DNA of 64,000 bases from Candidatus Zixiibacteriota bacterium (lineage in GTDB: Bacteria; Zixibacteria; MSB-5A5; GN15; FEB-12). The notes beneath the pieces were generated by a model. It worked only from the letters and a program-made list of their open reading frames with translations, ran no database searches and was not told the origin of the DNA. Of the stretch, positions 9,502 through 17,891 are shown one piece after another (the stretch's first letter is position 1; every line of letters starts with the position of its first letter). The position numbers were made by a program, and so were the translations under genes. The DNA lies in NCBI GenBank assembly GCA_024276275.1, contig JAJRXM010000066.1, positions 19,132 to 83,131 of the forward strand. The letters are read 5' to 3'.

Positions 9502-9616
9502 ATCTACGTAAAATATCTAAACTTATTACTTGTTTTTCGGCACAATTTATAGAAATTACTGTTCTAAAAGAACAATGGATAATTTTCTACTTATTAGAAA
9601 CTAAAGGAGTTTTAAT

Positions 9617-10129
9617 ATGATGATTTCACAAAAAATGGCTGATGCTATTAACGAACAGATAAAAAATGAATTCTATTCCGGTTGGCTATATTTAGCGATG
9701 TCTTTTAAGGCCGAGGAGATGAGTTTAAAGTATTTTGCCGAATGGTTCAGACTCCAAGAATCTGAAGAAAAAATGCACGCAAATAAAATGTGTAATTATT
9801 TATTGGACCAGGGTGCCGAAGTAAAGCTTTCTGCTTTAGACAAACCGAAATTTGACGGTAGCTCAATTGATGCTATGGTTACAGAAACAGTCAAACATGA
9901 AAAATTTATCACTGACTGTATCAGTAATTTAGTAAATGTAGCCAAAGAAGAAAACGACAATGCTACTTTTAATTTTTTACAATGGTATGTTGAAGAACAG
10001 GTCGAAGAGGTTGCCTCAGTTACAGAACTCGACGATCTAGTTAAATTAGCAGGACCGGGACAATTATTATTGTTAGAGGAAAGATTAAAAGAAGTGATAT
10101 CACTGCGGAACAGTGAAACAACGGCTTAA
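9617..10129 (+). CDS. ftnA: Bacterial non-haem ferritin
   Basis: 170-residue ferritin that oxidises Fe(II) and stores Fe(III) inside a 24-subunit shell in the cytoplasm. Aligned by eye with E. coli FtnA, the ferroxidase ligands are E18, E51, H54, E95, Q128 and E131, and the block FNFLQWYVEEQ is nearly identical. Start ATG follows AAAGGAG. The unit is monocistronic, bounded by terminators on both sides, with a Fur-like dyad upstream. Confidence 0.95.
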   Translation: MMISQKMADAINEQIKNEFYSGWLYLAMSFKAEEMSLKYFAEWFRLQESEEKMHANKMCNYLLDQGAEVKLSALDKPKFDGSSIDAMVTETVKHEKFITDCISNLVNVAKEENDNATFNFLQWYVEEQVEEVASVTELDDLVKLAGPGQLLLLEERLKEVISLRNSETTA

Positions 10130-10139
10130 TAAAAATCAA

Positions 10140-10169
10140 AGGCTGTCATTTTCATGACAGCCTTTTTTT
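10140..10169 (+). terminator. Rho-independent terminator of ferritin
   Basis: Perfect 10-bp stem AGGCTGTCAT/ATGACAGCCT with a 4-nt loop and a T-tract, directly after the ferritin stop. Confidence 0.93.
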
Positions 10170-10257
10170 GATACTCTGATAAAATTTAATTGTTGATTCA
10201 TTCAGTCTATTAATGTATGTTTTTTAAAAGTGAATCCTATGATAAAAGAGATTGAAA

Positions 10258-10734
10258 ATGAAAGATATTTCTAAAATACTCAAAAAATTAAGTTACGGAA
10301 TCTATGTTGTTACTATGGGTGATGGAACCGAAGGAAACGCTTTTACGGCAAGCTGGGTGATGCAGGTATCTTCGGAACCGCCGATGATAGCGGTGTCAGT
10401 TCATAATAAACACCAGTCTGCAAGATTGTTAAAATCAAGCGGAGCTTTTGTGGTTAATTTAATTGGGAAGGGGCAAGATGATGTTGTGAAAACATATTTT
10501 GGTCCTGCAGAATCGGGGTACGAAAAATTAAAAAATAGCTCAGTTTCAGATTCTCCCGCTACAAAAACTCCACTTATTCCCGGGGCGATAGGTTATTTGG
10601 ATTGTGAGATTGCAGATACTGTCAATGCCGGTAATCATACTGTTTTTATCGGTGAAGTGAAAGCATCGGAACTTGATGATACATCTACCGAACTATTAAC
10701 TACTTCAAACTCAAAAATGCATTATATCGGCTGA
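10258..10734 (+). CDS. Flavin reductase domain protein (FMN-binding split barrel)
   Basis: About 158 residues of the flavin-reductase-like split-barrel family. Typical features: SYGIYVVTMGDG at the N-terminus, NAFTASWVMQVSSEPPM, VSVHNKHQSARLL and GAFVVNLIG, then a late NHTVFIGEV segment. Such proteins bind FMN and either reduce free flavin with NAD(P)H or serve as flavoredoxin-type electron carriers. ATG at 10258 is preferred to the in-frame TTG at 10252. The stop overlaps the next gene (TGATG), so the two are probably co-transcribed. Confidence 0.88.
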   Translation: MKDISKILKKLSYGIYVVTMGDGTEGNAFTASWVMQVSSEPPMIAVSVHNKHQSARLLKSSGAFVVNLIGKGQDDVVKTYFGPAESGYEKLKNSSVSDSPATKTPLIPGAIGYLDCEIADTVNAGNHTVFIGEVKASELDDTSTELLTTSNSKMHYIG

Positions 10735-11306
10735 TGAGATATTTATTTATTTTCTTTCTGTTTTTCTCTTTGTTTTCTTTATCGAATGCATGCGATGAAA
10801 CTATCATGATTGATTCTGTTGAATACTCTATCGATGATGTCTGGTGTGGAAAACTTATAGATACAATGCTTATAGCAAAATATGAAGACCTGTCTCGAAT
10901 TTCTGATTCTCTCTGCTTCAAAGATTATAGGATTTATATTCGTACAGATGCAAAAATAGCATTTACAAAAATGGCTCAAGCCGCTTTGGCAGATTCTGTT
11001 TTTTTTACGGCTAAATCAGGGTTTCGGTCTCCATCGTATCAAAAACAGATGATTAAAAGACGATTAGAAGAGGGGAAAACATTTGCCGAAGTAATACGGT
11101 TTGTAGCTCCTCCCGGATACAGTGGACACTCAACAGGTTATTCCTTAGATATCGCAACAGACAGTTATCCGTTTGCAAAATCGAAAGCGTATGAGTGGCT
11201 TTCAGTACATGCTAATTCATTCGGATTTTTTGAAACATATCCTAAAGGGAACAAAACTCTCAAAACCTGGGAACCTTGGCACTGGGAGTATCTCGGGGAT
11301 GAGTAA
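10734..11306 (+). CDS. VanY-family D-alanyl-D-alanine carboxypeptidase
   Basis: 190-residue exported peptidase with an N-terminal signal sequence ending around SLSNACDE. The zinc site of the VanY/LAS family is visible as GYSGHSTGYSLDIA (His and Asp ligands) and EPWHWEY (last His ligand plus catalytic Glu region). SGFRSPSYQKQMI is the typical substrate-side block. Expected role: trimming the terminal D-Ala of peptidoglycan stem peptides. The start overlaps the flavin reductase stop by one base. Confidence 0.88.
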   Translation: MRYLFIFFLFFSLFSLSNACDETIMIDSVEYSIDDVWCGKLIDTMLIAKYEDLSRISDSLCFKDYRIYIRTDAKIAFTKMAQAALADSVFFTAKSGFRSPSYQKQMIKRRLEEGKTFAEVIRFVAPPGYSGHSTGYSLDIATDSYPFAKSKAYEWLSVHANSFGFFETYPKGNKTLKTWEPWHWEYLGDE

Positions 11307-11335
11307 AAAAGAATAAAGTAACTTACATAAAAAAA

Positions 11336-11367
11336 AGGCTACTTTCTAAAAAGTAAGCCTTTTTTTA
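11336..11367. terminator. Bidirectional terminator between convergent genes
   Basis: Hairpin AGGCTACTTT / AAGTAAGCCT with a one-base bulge, flanked by an A-run on the left and a T-run on the right, so it can terminate transcription from both sides. Confidence 0.8.
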
Positions 11368-11378
11368 TGTTGATAATA

Positions 11379-12977
11379 TTAGTATCTAGTTTTGAAGATT
11401 GATTTTGTGGCTGTTTTTAATTTGTATCCATCAATACTTTCAGCAGTTGTATTAATTTGAAGCTGATAATACTTTCCGGATTCCAAGCTTAATGAAGGAT
11501 TAAAGCTAACTCGCATTCCATCGCCATACGTATACCAATAAAAAGATCCGTTTACTGGGGTTCCGTCAATTGTCTGTAAACTTATTGCGTTTTGAGTTAT
11601 ACTTTGATTCATTTCAGTATTAAAGGAAAAAGACATAGTTGGATTAGTTGAAACACTATTAGATCCATTTTGAGGGCTCATACTGGTAACAGAAACTGGG
11701 TCTACATATGTCTTCAAGACAACATCATTTCCAAATCCAACTCCACCTATAAGACTGGCATTACCATTGATTGTTACTGTATATTCTTGTTCAGGTATTA
11801 CTATCTGACTTGTAGAAGGGGCAAATGCCAATCTACCTTCCCCAATTGAAAACCATATACCGGCTATATTGGGAATGATAGTGGTAGCAGCATTAAAGGT
11901 ATTCATATTGACATCGGCATTTAATAGAATGTTAAAGTCAAAATATAATCCCGGAGCAATATTTTTTCGATATAGATCGTAGTTACTGTAGGTAAATCCA
12001 TAATTCTTTACAAGTAATGGTTCTACAGTAAATACTACACTATCAGTAATTCCGGTAGTTAATCCGCTGGTTGACTTCAATGTAGGTGCTATGACAAGAG
12101 TATATGTTTGACTTGGAGTAAGAACTTCTAGAAAGTTTACAGAAAGATATTCAGTATCATATGTATTTATAACATTTACTAAGAAATTAACTGGTGGTGT
12201 GATTGAAACTGAGTTTTCAGCACTTGTTCGATCCAAAGGAGAATTATATCTGTATGTTAAAAAATCACGACTCATGCTAGGTGGAACTGAAGTTAAAGGG
12301 TAACCATACAATTTGCTAGATGTTTGAAATCCGGCAGTTCTAAAAGATATAGTCAAACTATCATTCCAAAGACTACCGTCAGACATTCTTAAGGACGGCA
12401 GGATTGTTATTGTATAATTTGTGTCTATAATACCGGGTTCTGATGAATGATAGATATAAAAATAAGGACTCTCGCTGTTATGCCAATGTCCGGGAAATGG
12501 AGGATTAAAGACAATTGATGAATTCATAGAGTTATGATCCAATGCTACATCGGTCGAAACACTAACACTATATGAAGTTAAAGTGACATTTTGCTCATTT
12601 TCTGAAGGAGTAATTGTAGTAAAAGGCCAAGGTAAGTAATTAAGTTTTATCTCACCAAGTGAAGTTGTCTCATTCTTTTTCACTTCAATGTTACTTTTTT
12701 TGAGTTCTGAGGTTCCAACCGCAGCCCGCAATTCATAAACTCCCGGCTCAATATCAAAAAATTCAAAATACCCCTCTTTATCAGTTTGGGTTGTAGCTTT
12801 TAAAGCTTCTTGCCATAAGTAGACATTTACTGTATCAGAATCTGAAATAATTCTTCCGACTACAGAGCTTGAAGTATTGTAATAGAGTTCATTTGTAATT
12901 GTATTGTTTTCTTCACACCCTAAAATCATTACGATTAAAATAAATGAAAGGATTATAGGTAATTTTTTTGGATTCAA
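11379..12977 (-). CDS. Lipoprotein with carboxypeptidase-like and Ig-like (Big_5) domains
   Basis: 532 residues. A lipobox VMILGC places the acylated cysteine at residue 21. Residues ~37-110 form a carboxypeptidase-regulatory-like beta-sandwich (TDKEGYFEFFDIEPGVYEL). The rest contains repeated Ig-like domains of the SbsA/Big_5 kind, recognised by 'TxxPsxxexnV...s...Sfs..mn' patterns such as MSPQNGSNSVSTNPTMSF followed by NTEMN. It is likely a surface or periplasmic structural or adhesive lipoprotein; no catalytic residues are evident. Confidence 0.8.
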   Translation of the reverse strand: MNPKKLPIILSFILIVMILGCEENNTITNELYYNTSSSVVGRIISDSDTVNVYLWQEALKATTQTDKEGYFEFFDIEPGVYELRAAVGTSELKKSNIEVKKNETTSLGEIKLNYLPWPFTTITPSENEQNVTLTSYSVSVSTDVALDHNSMNSSIVFNPPFPGHWHNSESPYFYIYHSSEPGIIDTNYTITILPSLRMSDGSLWNDSLTISFRTAGFQTSSKLYGYPLTSVPPSMSRDFLTYRYNSPLDRTSAENSVSITPPVNFLVNVINTYDTEYLSVNFLEVLTPSQTYTLVIAPTLKSTSGLTTGITDSVVFTVEPLLVKNYGFTYSNYDLYRKNIAPGLYFDFNILLNADVNMNTFNAATTIIPNIAGIWFSIGEGRLAFAPSTSQIVIPEQEYTVTINGNASLIGGVGFGNDVVLKTYVDPVSVTSMSPQNGSNSVSTNPTMSFSFNTEMNQSITQNAISLQTIDGTPVNGSFYWYTYGDGMRVSFNPSLSLESGKYYQLQINTTAESIDGYKLKTATKSIFKTRY

Positions 12978-13167
12978 TTTTTTACTCCCTATTATAGTTA
13001 TTTGAATTCTACTAGTAGAAAATAAAAAAAGACAGAATTGTCAAGTTGTTTAGTGGTTTTTTTCTGTCAAAAATAATTATTCAGAATCCGCCTGCGAGGG
13101 CTGTATATTCTTTAGTGTGTTAAAATAGTAGGGCAGAACCCTTTAGAGGTTCTGCTGAAATATTGTA

Positions 13168-14409
13168 TTACTTGATTTCATCCGGTAAAGCAATTGGTGT
13201 AGTTTTATCCTTTGCTAATAATCTTTTCTCAGTTTTTGAAAGAAGTGGGGCTAATATATTGTTTTCAATTTTAATAGCACTTGTATTGATTTCTTTATAT
13301 TTATCATATCTTAATTGCCAATGCCTAGTATGATCTCTTACTTCTTTAATCATATCCTCGTAGAGGTCTATTGTGTTTTGAATTACAGTATTTATTGAAT
13401 TTTTGAATCCAGACCCTTGTATATATTCAAAGACAATTTTAATATTTTCATCTCTTTCTTTTTTAGATAAATTCAGCCTAGATATGTCAATAATGTTTTG
13501 TCTGAGTAATTTTATCAAAATTATCGCACCAGCATGGTTAATAATTATTATACCTTTTGTAATAATGAAACCAGATTTGTCTTTTGCCGGCATTGTATTA
13601 GTTACTAGTATACCAAAATCAGCTTTGCGGTCATTTTTAGCTTTTAAAGTTTGGCTTATATATGAGTTGTTAAATTTTTGAACCTTTTTTAATTCATAAA
13701 CAATTACACCGGCTATTTTACTACCATCCTTTATAGTATGTAAAATATCTCCTCCTTTACCGGTATGTTTAAACTCATCTTTAGGAAAGTTACTTTTAAG
13801 TTCTTTTAGAAATTCATCTTCATTTTCAAAGCCAAGAACTTGTGCTGTTTTGTTTTTTCTTAATTGTTCTTCTAATGATTTAATCTGTTTATCACGTTTA
13901 ATCTGCAAAGAGTGGAACTGTTTTGCTAAGCTATTAGTTTTATCAGCTTCAATTTTCTTTTTTTCTTTATCAAGCTTTATTTTTATTTTATTTATTTCAA
14001 TAGTATTTTTTTTGTCAAATTTTTCAATTAGTAGTTTTTTTTTGATTTTTAAATTCTCAGCTTCTTGCTTCTTAATTTTATTTATCTCTTGTGCTATTTT
14101 CTTTTGAAATTGTTTCTCAATAATTTCTTTTTCCTTTTTAAGTTTTTGTTCTTGAATTATTAATTTTTTATTAAGTTTTTTCTCTTGTAAATTTAATTGA
14201 TTTTTTAGTGATTCTTGATGTGTTTTAGTTAGCTTTTTCTTTTCGTCACTATATTTTTTCTTATCTGCTTCAGCTTTCTTCTTTAACTCATTTTCTCGCT
14301 TCACTAAATCTTTTAGCTGTTTTTGTTTTTCTTCCCAAAGCCCTGTTATTTGTTCATATAATTTTTGGGATACTGTTTGTTTACAAAGTGGACAATTAAA
14401 TACTGGCAT
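13168..14409 (-). CDS. DUF2130 protein: zinc knuckle, coiled coil, PD-(D/E)xK-like C-terminus
   Basis: 413 residues. It begins with a CPLC zinc-knuckle half, then a very lysine/glutamate-rich coiled coil (residues ~25-185). The DUF2130 core follows: LGFENEDEFLKELKSNFP, GKGGDILHTI, VIVYELKKVQKFN and ADFGILVTNTM. The D...ExK spacing (GGDI ... YELK) resembles the restriction-endonuclease fold, so nuclease activity is possible but not demonstrated for the family, to my knowledge. It is monocistronic. The extreme A-richness of the coiled-coil stretch reflects its Lys/Glu/Ile content. Confidence 0.82.
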   Translation of the reverse strand: MPVFNCPLCKQTVSQKLYEQITGLWEEKQKQLKDLVKRENELKKKAEADKKKYSDEKKKLTKTHQESLKNQLNLQEKKLNKKLIIQEQKLKKEKEIIEKQFQKKIAQEINKIKKQEAENLKIKKKLLIEKFDKKNTIEINKIKIKLDKEKKKIEADKTNSLAKQFHSLQIKRDKQIKSLEEQLRKNKTAQVLGFENEDEFLKELKSNFPKDEFKHTGKGGDILHTIKDGSKIAGVIVYELKKVQKFNNSYISQTLKAKNDRKADFGILVTNTMPAKDKSGFIITKGIIIINHAGAIILIKLLRQNIIDISRLNLSKKERDENIKIVFEYIQGSGFKNSINTVIQNTIDLYEDMIKEVRDHTRHWQLRYDKYKEINTSAIKIENNILAPLLSKTEKRLLAKDKTTPIALPDEIK

Positions 14410-14517
14410 AGCTTCTCCTTTTAATGTTACATAAAATAGATACCAAAACCTAATATACCCAAATGAAAGAACTTTGTCACTATTTATTAATGATATATTG
14501 GTGCGAAAGAACTATCC

Positions 14518-15027
14518 CTACTTCACCCGCCGCAGATTAAAAGTAGCTTTGTCATAAACATCACCGTTAGGTAGAGTGATAAGCAGTTTGAATTCAATCT
14601 TATCAATAGTTACTTGTTTGATAACTAACTCATATTGTTCTTTACCACGCATCCGTTTCCCGATTATTTTATTACCTTTACGAATTCCGTGATAGAGTGC
14701 ATGTTTATTACGGTTATCCCAAACTTCCCATGAAACCGAATCGCTGACAGGGTCAATATATAAATATCCTGAATCGCTATAGGTAAACATAAATTTTTCA
14801 CCGGTCAAAGATGTCCGTAATTTTTTTGTTTTTTTATTATATCGAAATTTTGCCTTACCGGTAATTTCAATTTTAGTACGAACTCCGGGTAAAAGAAAAG
14901 AGCCGCTGCCAACCCAGTTTCCGTCAAGTTGAGGTAGTTCAATTTTTTTTATTTCGCCGGCTTGCAGAAACGAACTAATTAAAAATAGAAAGAGAATAAG
15001 TGATAGCATTTTGATTGTTTTATACAT
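14518..15027 (-). CDS. Small secreted beta-rich protein of unknown function
   Basis: 169 residues with a clear signal peptide (cleavage after FLQAG). The mature part has alternating strands and the phrase LPQLDGNWVGSGSFLLPGVR, the kind of opening seen in lipocalin-like or DUF1579-like domains. I do not recognise the family. It is divergent from gyrA and has no obvious partner. Confidence 0.7.
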   Translation of the reverse strand: MYKTIKMLSLILFLFLISSFLQAGEIKKIELPQLDGNWVGSGSFLLPGVRTKIEITGKAKFRYNKKTKKLRTSLTGEKFMFTYSDSGYLYIDPVSDSVSWEVWDNRNKHALYHGIRKGNKIIGKRMRGKEQYELVIKQVTIDKIEFKLLITLPNGDVYDKATFNLRRVK

Positions 15028-15165
15028 ATAATTTTCCTTTGTCGGTTATACATATATATCAAATTAAAGGCTGAAACTCAATTAGAAAAACATGTAAAAT
15101 ATAAGTTATATAAAAAACAAAATAAAACTTACAACCTCCCGTAACCCATTGTTATTCAATAAAAT

Positions 15166-15190
15166 AAAAACAGCTATTTAGCTGTTTTTT
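15166..15190 (+). terminator. Hairpin with T-tract in the gyrA leader
   Basis: Perfect stem AAAAACAGCT/AGCTGTTTTT with a 4-nt loop and a T-run on the + strand. It lies between divergent genes, 82 nt before gyrA, where no + strand gene needs terminating. It could be an attenuator in the gyrA leader, or a relict terminator. Confidence 0.55.
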
Positions 15191-15271
15191 GTTGATTTAT
15201 GCACTCTTTTTCAGTATCTTTTTCTAGGTTATTTTATAAAAAAATAAGAACTCTACATAAGGATTTTTCCA

Positions 15272-16777
15272 ATGGCAATTGAACGCCAAAAAATTGAAAC
15301 GATATTTTTAGAAGAGGAAATGAAATCCTCCTATCTCGATTACTCAATGTCGGTCATTACAAATCGAGCCTTACCTGATATTCGCGACGGCATGAAACCG
15401 TCAAACCGGAGAATCTTGGTAGCGATGAATGACCTCCATCTTGCTCCGGGTAAAGGGCATCGTAAATGTGCCAAAATCGCCGGTGATACTTCAGGTAACT
15501 ATCATCCTCATGGTGAGCAGGTTGTCTATCCGACTCTTGTTCGTATGGCTCAGGATTTTAACCTGCGATATCCACTAGTTGACGGTCAGGGGAACTTTGG
15601 CTCTATCGACGGTGACGGTGCCGCGGCTATGCGTTACACAGAAGCCCGTTTAACACCGATAGCAGTTGAAATGCTTGCTGATTTAGATAAAGATACAGTT
15701 GACTTTATGCCGAACTACGACGGTACGATTCAAGAACCTAAAGTCCTTCCGGGTCGTTTTCCGTGTCTCTTGTGCAACGGAACCACCGGTATCGCGGTTG
15801 GTATGGCAACTAATATCCCTCCCCACAACTTAAATGAAATCACCGGAGCTATACTAAGAGTAATTGATGATCCCGAATGTTCGAACGATGATTTAATCGA
15901 AATTGTTCCAGGTCCTGATTTTCCTACCGGCGGTATAATCAACGGTCGTGAAGGAATCATACAAGCTTACAAAACAGGTAAAGGTCATATTTCTGTTCGT
16001 GCCAAGGCGGGTGTCGAACCGATGAAAAACAATCGGGAATCAATTATTATCTCTGAAATTCCTTTTCAGGTAAACAAATCAAACTTGATTGAAAAAATAG
16101 CCGACTTGGTTCGTGATAAAAGAATTGAAGGTATCTCGGATTTACGTGATGAGTCCGATCGTGATGGTATGCGTATTGTAATTGAACTAAGACGTGACAT
16201 ACAGGCAGATATAGTTCTCAATCAACTTTACAAACATACTACCATGCAGGTTACATTCTCGGCTAACATGCTTTCATTAGACCACGGTGTTCCAAAACTT
16301 ATGACACTCAAACAGATGATAGACTGTTTTATTGAACATCGTCATGAAGTTGTTACAAGAAGAACTCAATTTGAACTGAAAAAAGCAGAAGACCGGGCTC
16401 ATATTTTAGAGGGTTATCGTATTGCTCTTGATAATATCGATGCTGTTATCGAACTGATAAAAAAATCAAAAGATACACCGTCTGCTCATGCCGGCTTAAT
16501 GAAAAAGTTCAAACTATCCGAACGTCAGGCAACCGCAATTTTAGAAATGCGTCTGCAAAGGTTGACCGGTTTAGAACGGAAAAAAATTGAAGAAGAATAT
16601 GAAGCTCTTATAAAACTTATTACCAAACTGAAAGCAATCTTAGCATCTAAAACTCTCAGAATGCAAATTATAAAAGATGAAACTGCAGAGCTTGCCACTA
16701 AATATGGCGATATTCGCCGTACCGTAATTAAAGAAGCAGTTGATGACATGACTGTTGAAGACCTTATCGCCGAATAA
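15272..16777 (+). CDS. gyrA: DNA gyrase subunit A, N-terminal (breakage-reunion) part
   Basis: 501 residues covering the winged-helix, tower and coiled-coil domains. The catalytic pair R121-Y122 (AAMRYTEARL) aligns with E. coli without gaps. Within the quinolone-determining region, E. coli Ser83 and Asp87 correspond here to Gln83 and Pro87. The frame ends in TAA at 16775-16777, just after VEDLIAE; the same frame continues with GAA ATG and the C-terminal domain. In intact homologues, as I recall them, a glutamate occupies this place, so one G-to-T change (GAA to TAA) would explain the stop. Reaction: ATP-dependent DNA supercoiling with GyrB. Confidence 0.93.
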   Translation: MAIERQKIETIFLEEEMKSSYLDYSMSVITNRALPDIRDGMKPSNRRILVAMNDLHLAPGKGHRKCAKIAGDTSGNYHPHGEQVVYPTLVRMAQDFNLRYPLVDGQGNFGSIDGDGAAAMRYTEARLTPIAVEMLADLDKDTVDFMPNYDGTIQEPKVLPGRFPCLLCNGTTGIAVGMATNIPPHNLNEITGAILRVIDDPECSNDDLIEIVPGPDFPTGGIINGREGIIQAYKTGKGHISVRAKAGVEPMKNNRESIIISEIPFQVNKSNLIEKIADLVRDKRIEGISDLRDESDRDGMRIVIELRRDIQADIVLNQLYKHTTMQVTFSANMLSLDHGVPKLMTLKQMIDCFIEHRHEVVTRRTQFELKKAEDRAHILEGYRIALDNIDAVIELIKKSKDTPSAHAGLMKKFKLSERQATAILEMRLQRLTGLERKKIEEEYEALIKLITKLKAILASKTLRMQIIKDETAELATKYGDIRRTVIKEAVDDMTVEDLIAE

Positions 16778-16780
16778 GAA

Positions 16781-17698
16781 ATGGTTATTACAATTTCTCA
16801 TCTCGGGTATGTCAAACGTCTCTCTGTTTCGCAGTATAAAAAACAACAGCGTGGCGGTAAAGGTGTCAAAGGAATAGAAACGCGTGATGAGGATTTCGCT
16901 GAACATCTCTTTATTGCCTCGACTCATGATTATATTCTGTTCTTCTCTACCAAGGGAAGAGTTTACTGGGTCAAGGTTCACACAATACCAACATCGGGAA
17001 AATTGGCAAAAGGTAAGCCGATTATTAATCTTTGTCAGATTGAAAAAGATGAAGCGATTACTGCATTTTGCAAAGTGAGAAACTTCTCCGAGGATAACTT
17101 TGTTGTCATGGCTACCAAGAACGGTCAAATTAAAAAAACACCGCTCGATGCTTTCTCTAATCCTCGTAAAGCAGGTGTAAATGCTATGAATTTACCTGTC
17201 GATGATGAACTGATTGAAGCAACGATCACCGACGGTGAATACGAAATTGTTATAGCAACCCGAATGGGGATGGCTATCAGGTTCCCTGAGGAAAAAGTTC
17301 GCTCAATGGGTCGTACTGCCTACGGTGTACGAGGTATCAATCTTGCCAAAGACGATTATGTTATCGGTATGGTAGCGGTCAAAAGAGATAGTTCATTGTT
17401 AGTTGTATCTGAAAACGGATATGGCAAACGGACTAAAATCGATGATTATCGTATGACCAACCGCGGTGGTAAAGGTGTTATCAATATGAAAGCATCTGAT
17501 CGTAACGGCGAGGTTGTAACAATCAAAGAAGTTCTCGATCAGGATGAACTTATTTTGATGACCCAAAACGGTATAGCTAATCGTCAATCGGTTAAAGATA
17601 TTAAAGTCATCGGACGAAACACCCAGGGTGTTCGTTTGATAAAACTAAAAGGTGATGATAAAGTTACCGATGTCGCCCGAGTAATAAACGACGACTAA
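16781..17698 (+). CDS. gyrA: DNA gyrase subunit A, C-terminal DNA-wrapping beta-pinwheel
   Basis: 305 residues in the same frame as the upstream part, beginning MVITISHLGYVKR. The GyrA box is present as QQRGGKG, which distinguishes gyrase from topoisomerase IV ParC. Repeated blades follow, for example TKNGQIKKTPLDAF, ATRMGMAIRFPEEKVR, SENGYGKRTKIDDYR and TQNGIANRQSV. The ATG lies 3 nt past the upstream TAA, so re-initiation could make a separate pinwheel protein, but I see no strong ribosome-binding site. More likely this is one gene with a consensus error or a recent nonsense change. Confidence 0.92.
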   Translation: MVITISHLGYVKRLSVSQYKKQQRGGKGVKGIETRDEDFAEHLFIASTHDYILFFSTKGRVYWVKVHTIPTSGKLAKGKPIINLCQIEKDEAITAFCKVRNFSEDNFVVMATKNGQIKKTPLDAFSNPRKAGVNAMNLPVDDELIEATITDGEYEIVIATRMGMAIRFPEEKVRSMGRTAYGVRGINLAKDDYVIGMVAVKRDSSLLVVSENGYGKRTKIDDYRMTNRGGKGVINMKASDRNGEVVTIKEVLDQDELILMTQNGIANRQSVKDIKVIGRNTQGVRLIKLKGDDKVTDVARVINDD

Positions 17699-17750
17699 GC
17701 ATTGTATTGATTCCGTAAGGAACAGGTTTGCTTGTTCCTCAAAATAGTAA

Positions 17751-17783
17751 GTCAGGTCTTGTTTTTGAGACCTGACTTTTTTT
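17751..17783 (+). repeat. Palindromic GTCAGGTCT/AGACCTGAC element acting as gyrA terminator
   Basis: Perfect 9-bp arms (17751-17759 and 17768-17776) and a T-run after the right arm, 52 nt past the gyrA stop. It doubles as a rho-independent terminator. A weaker GGAACA/TGTTCC hairpin precedes it at 17719-17738. Confidence 0.75.
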
Positions 17784-17798
17784 ATATAGATAAACTTT

Positions 17799-17825
17799 GT
17801 AGGTCAGGTCTTTCCGAGACCTGAC
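17799..17825. repeat. Palindromic intergenic repeat, second copy
   Basis: GTAGGTCAGGTCT followed by TTCCG and AGACCTGAC: the same 9-bp arms as the preceding element, with a 5-nt loop. A diverged copy with the same loop context (TCCGAGACCTGAC) occurs at 36450-36476, and related GTAGGTCAAGACC copies lie at 49582 and 50105. Confidence 0.7.
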
Positions 17826-17891
17826 TTTTCTATAGCACTTTGTTATGCTGAACGGAGTTAAAGCATGGCGGTCAATTGCTTTTTTTGTTTT

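Noticed and set aside
13850..14107. 85-codon plus-strand frame rich in F, S and L opposite the DUF2130 coiled coil
   Set aside because: It is what antisense of a Lys/Glu-rich coiled coil always looks like; there is no start signal.
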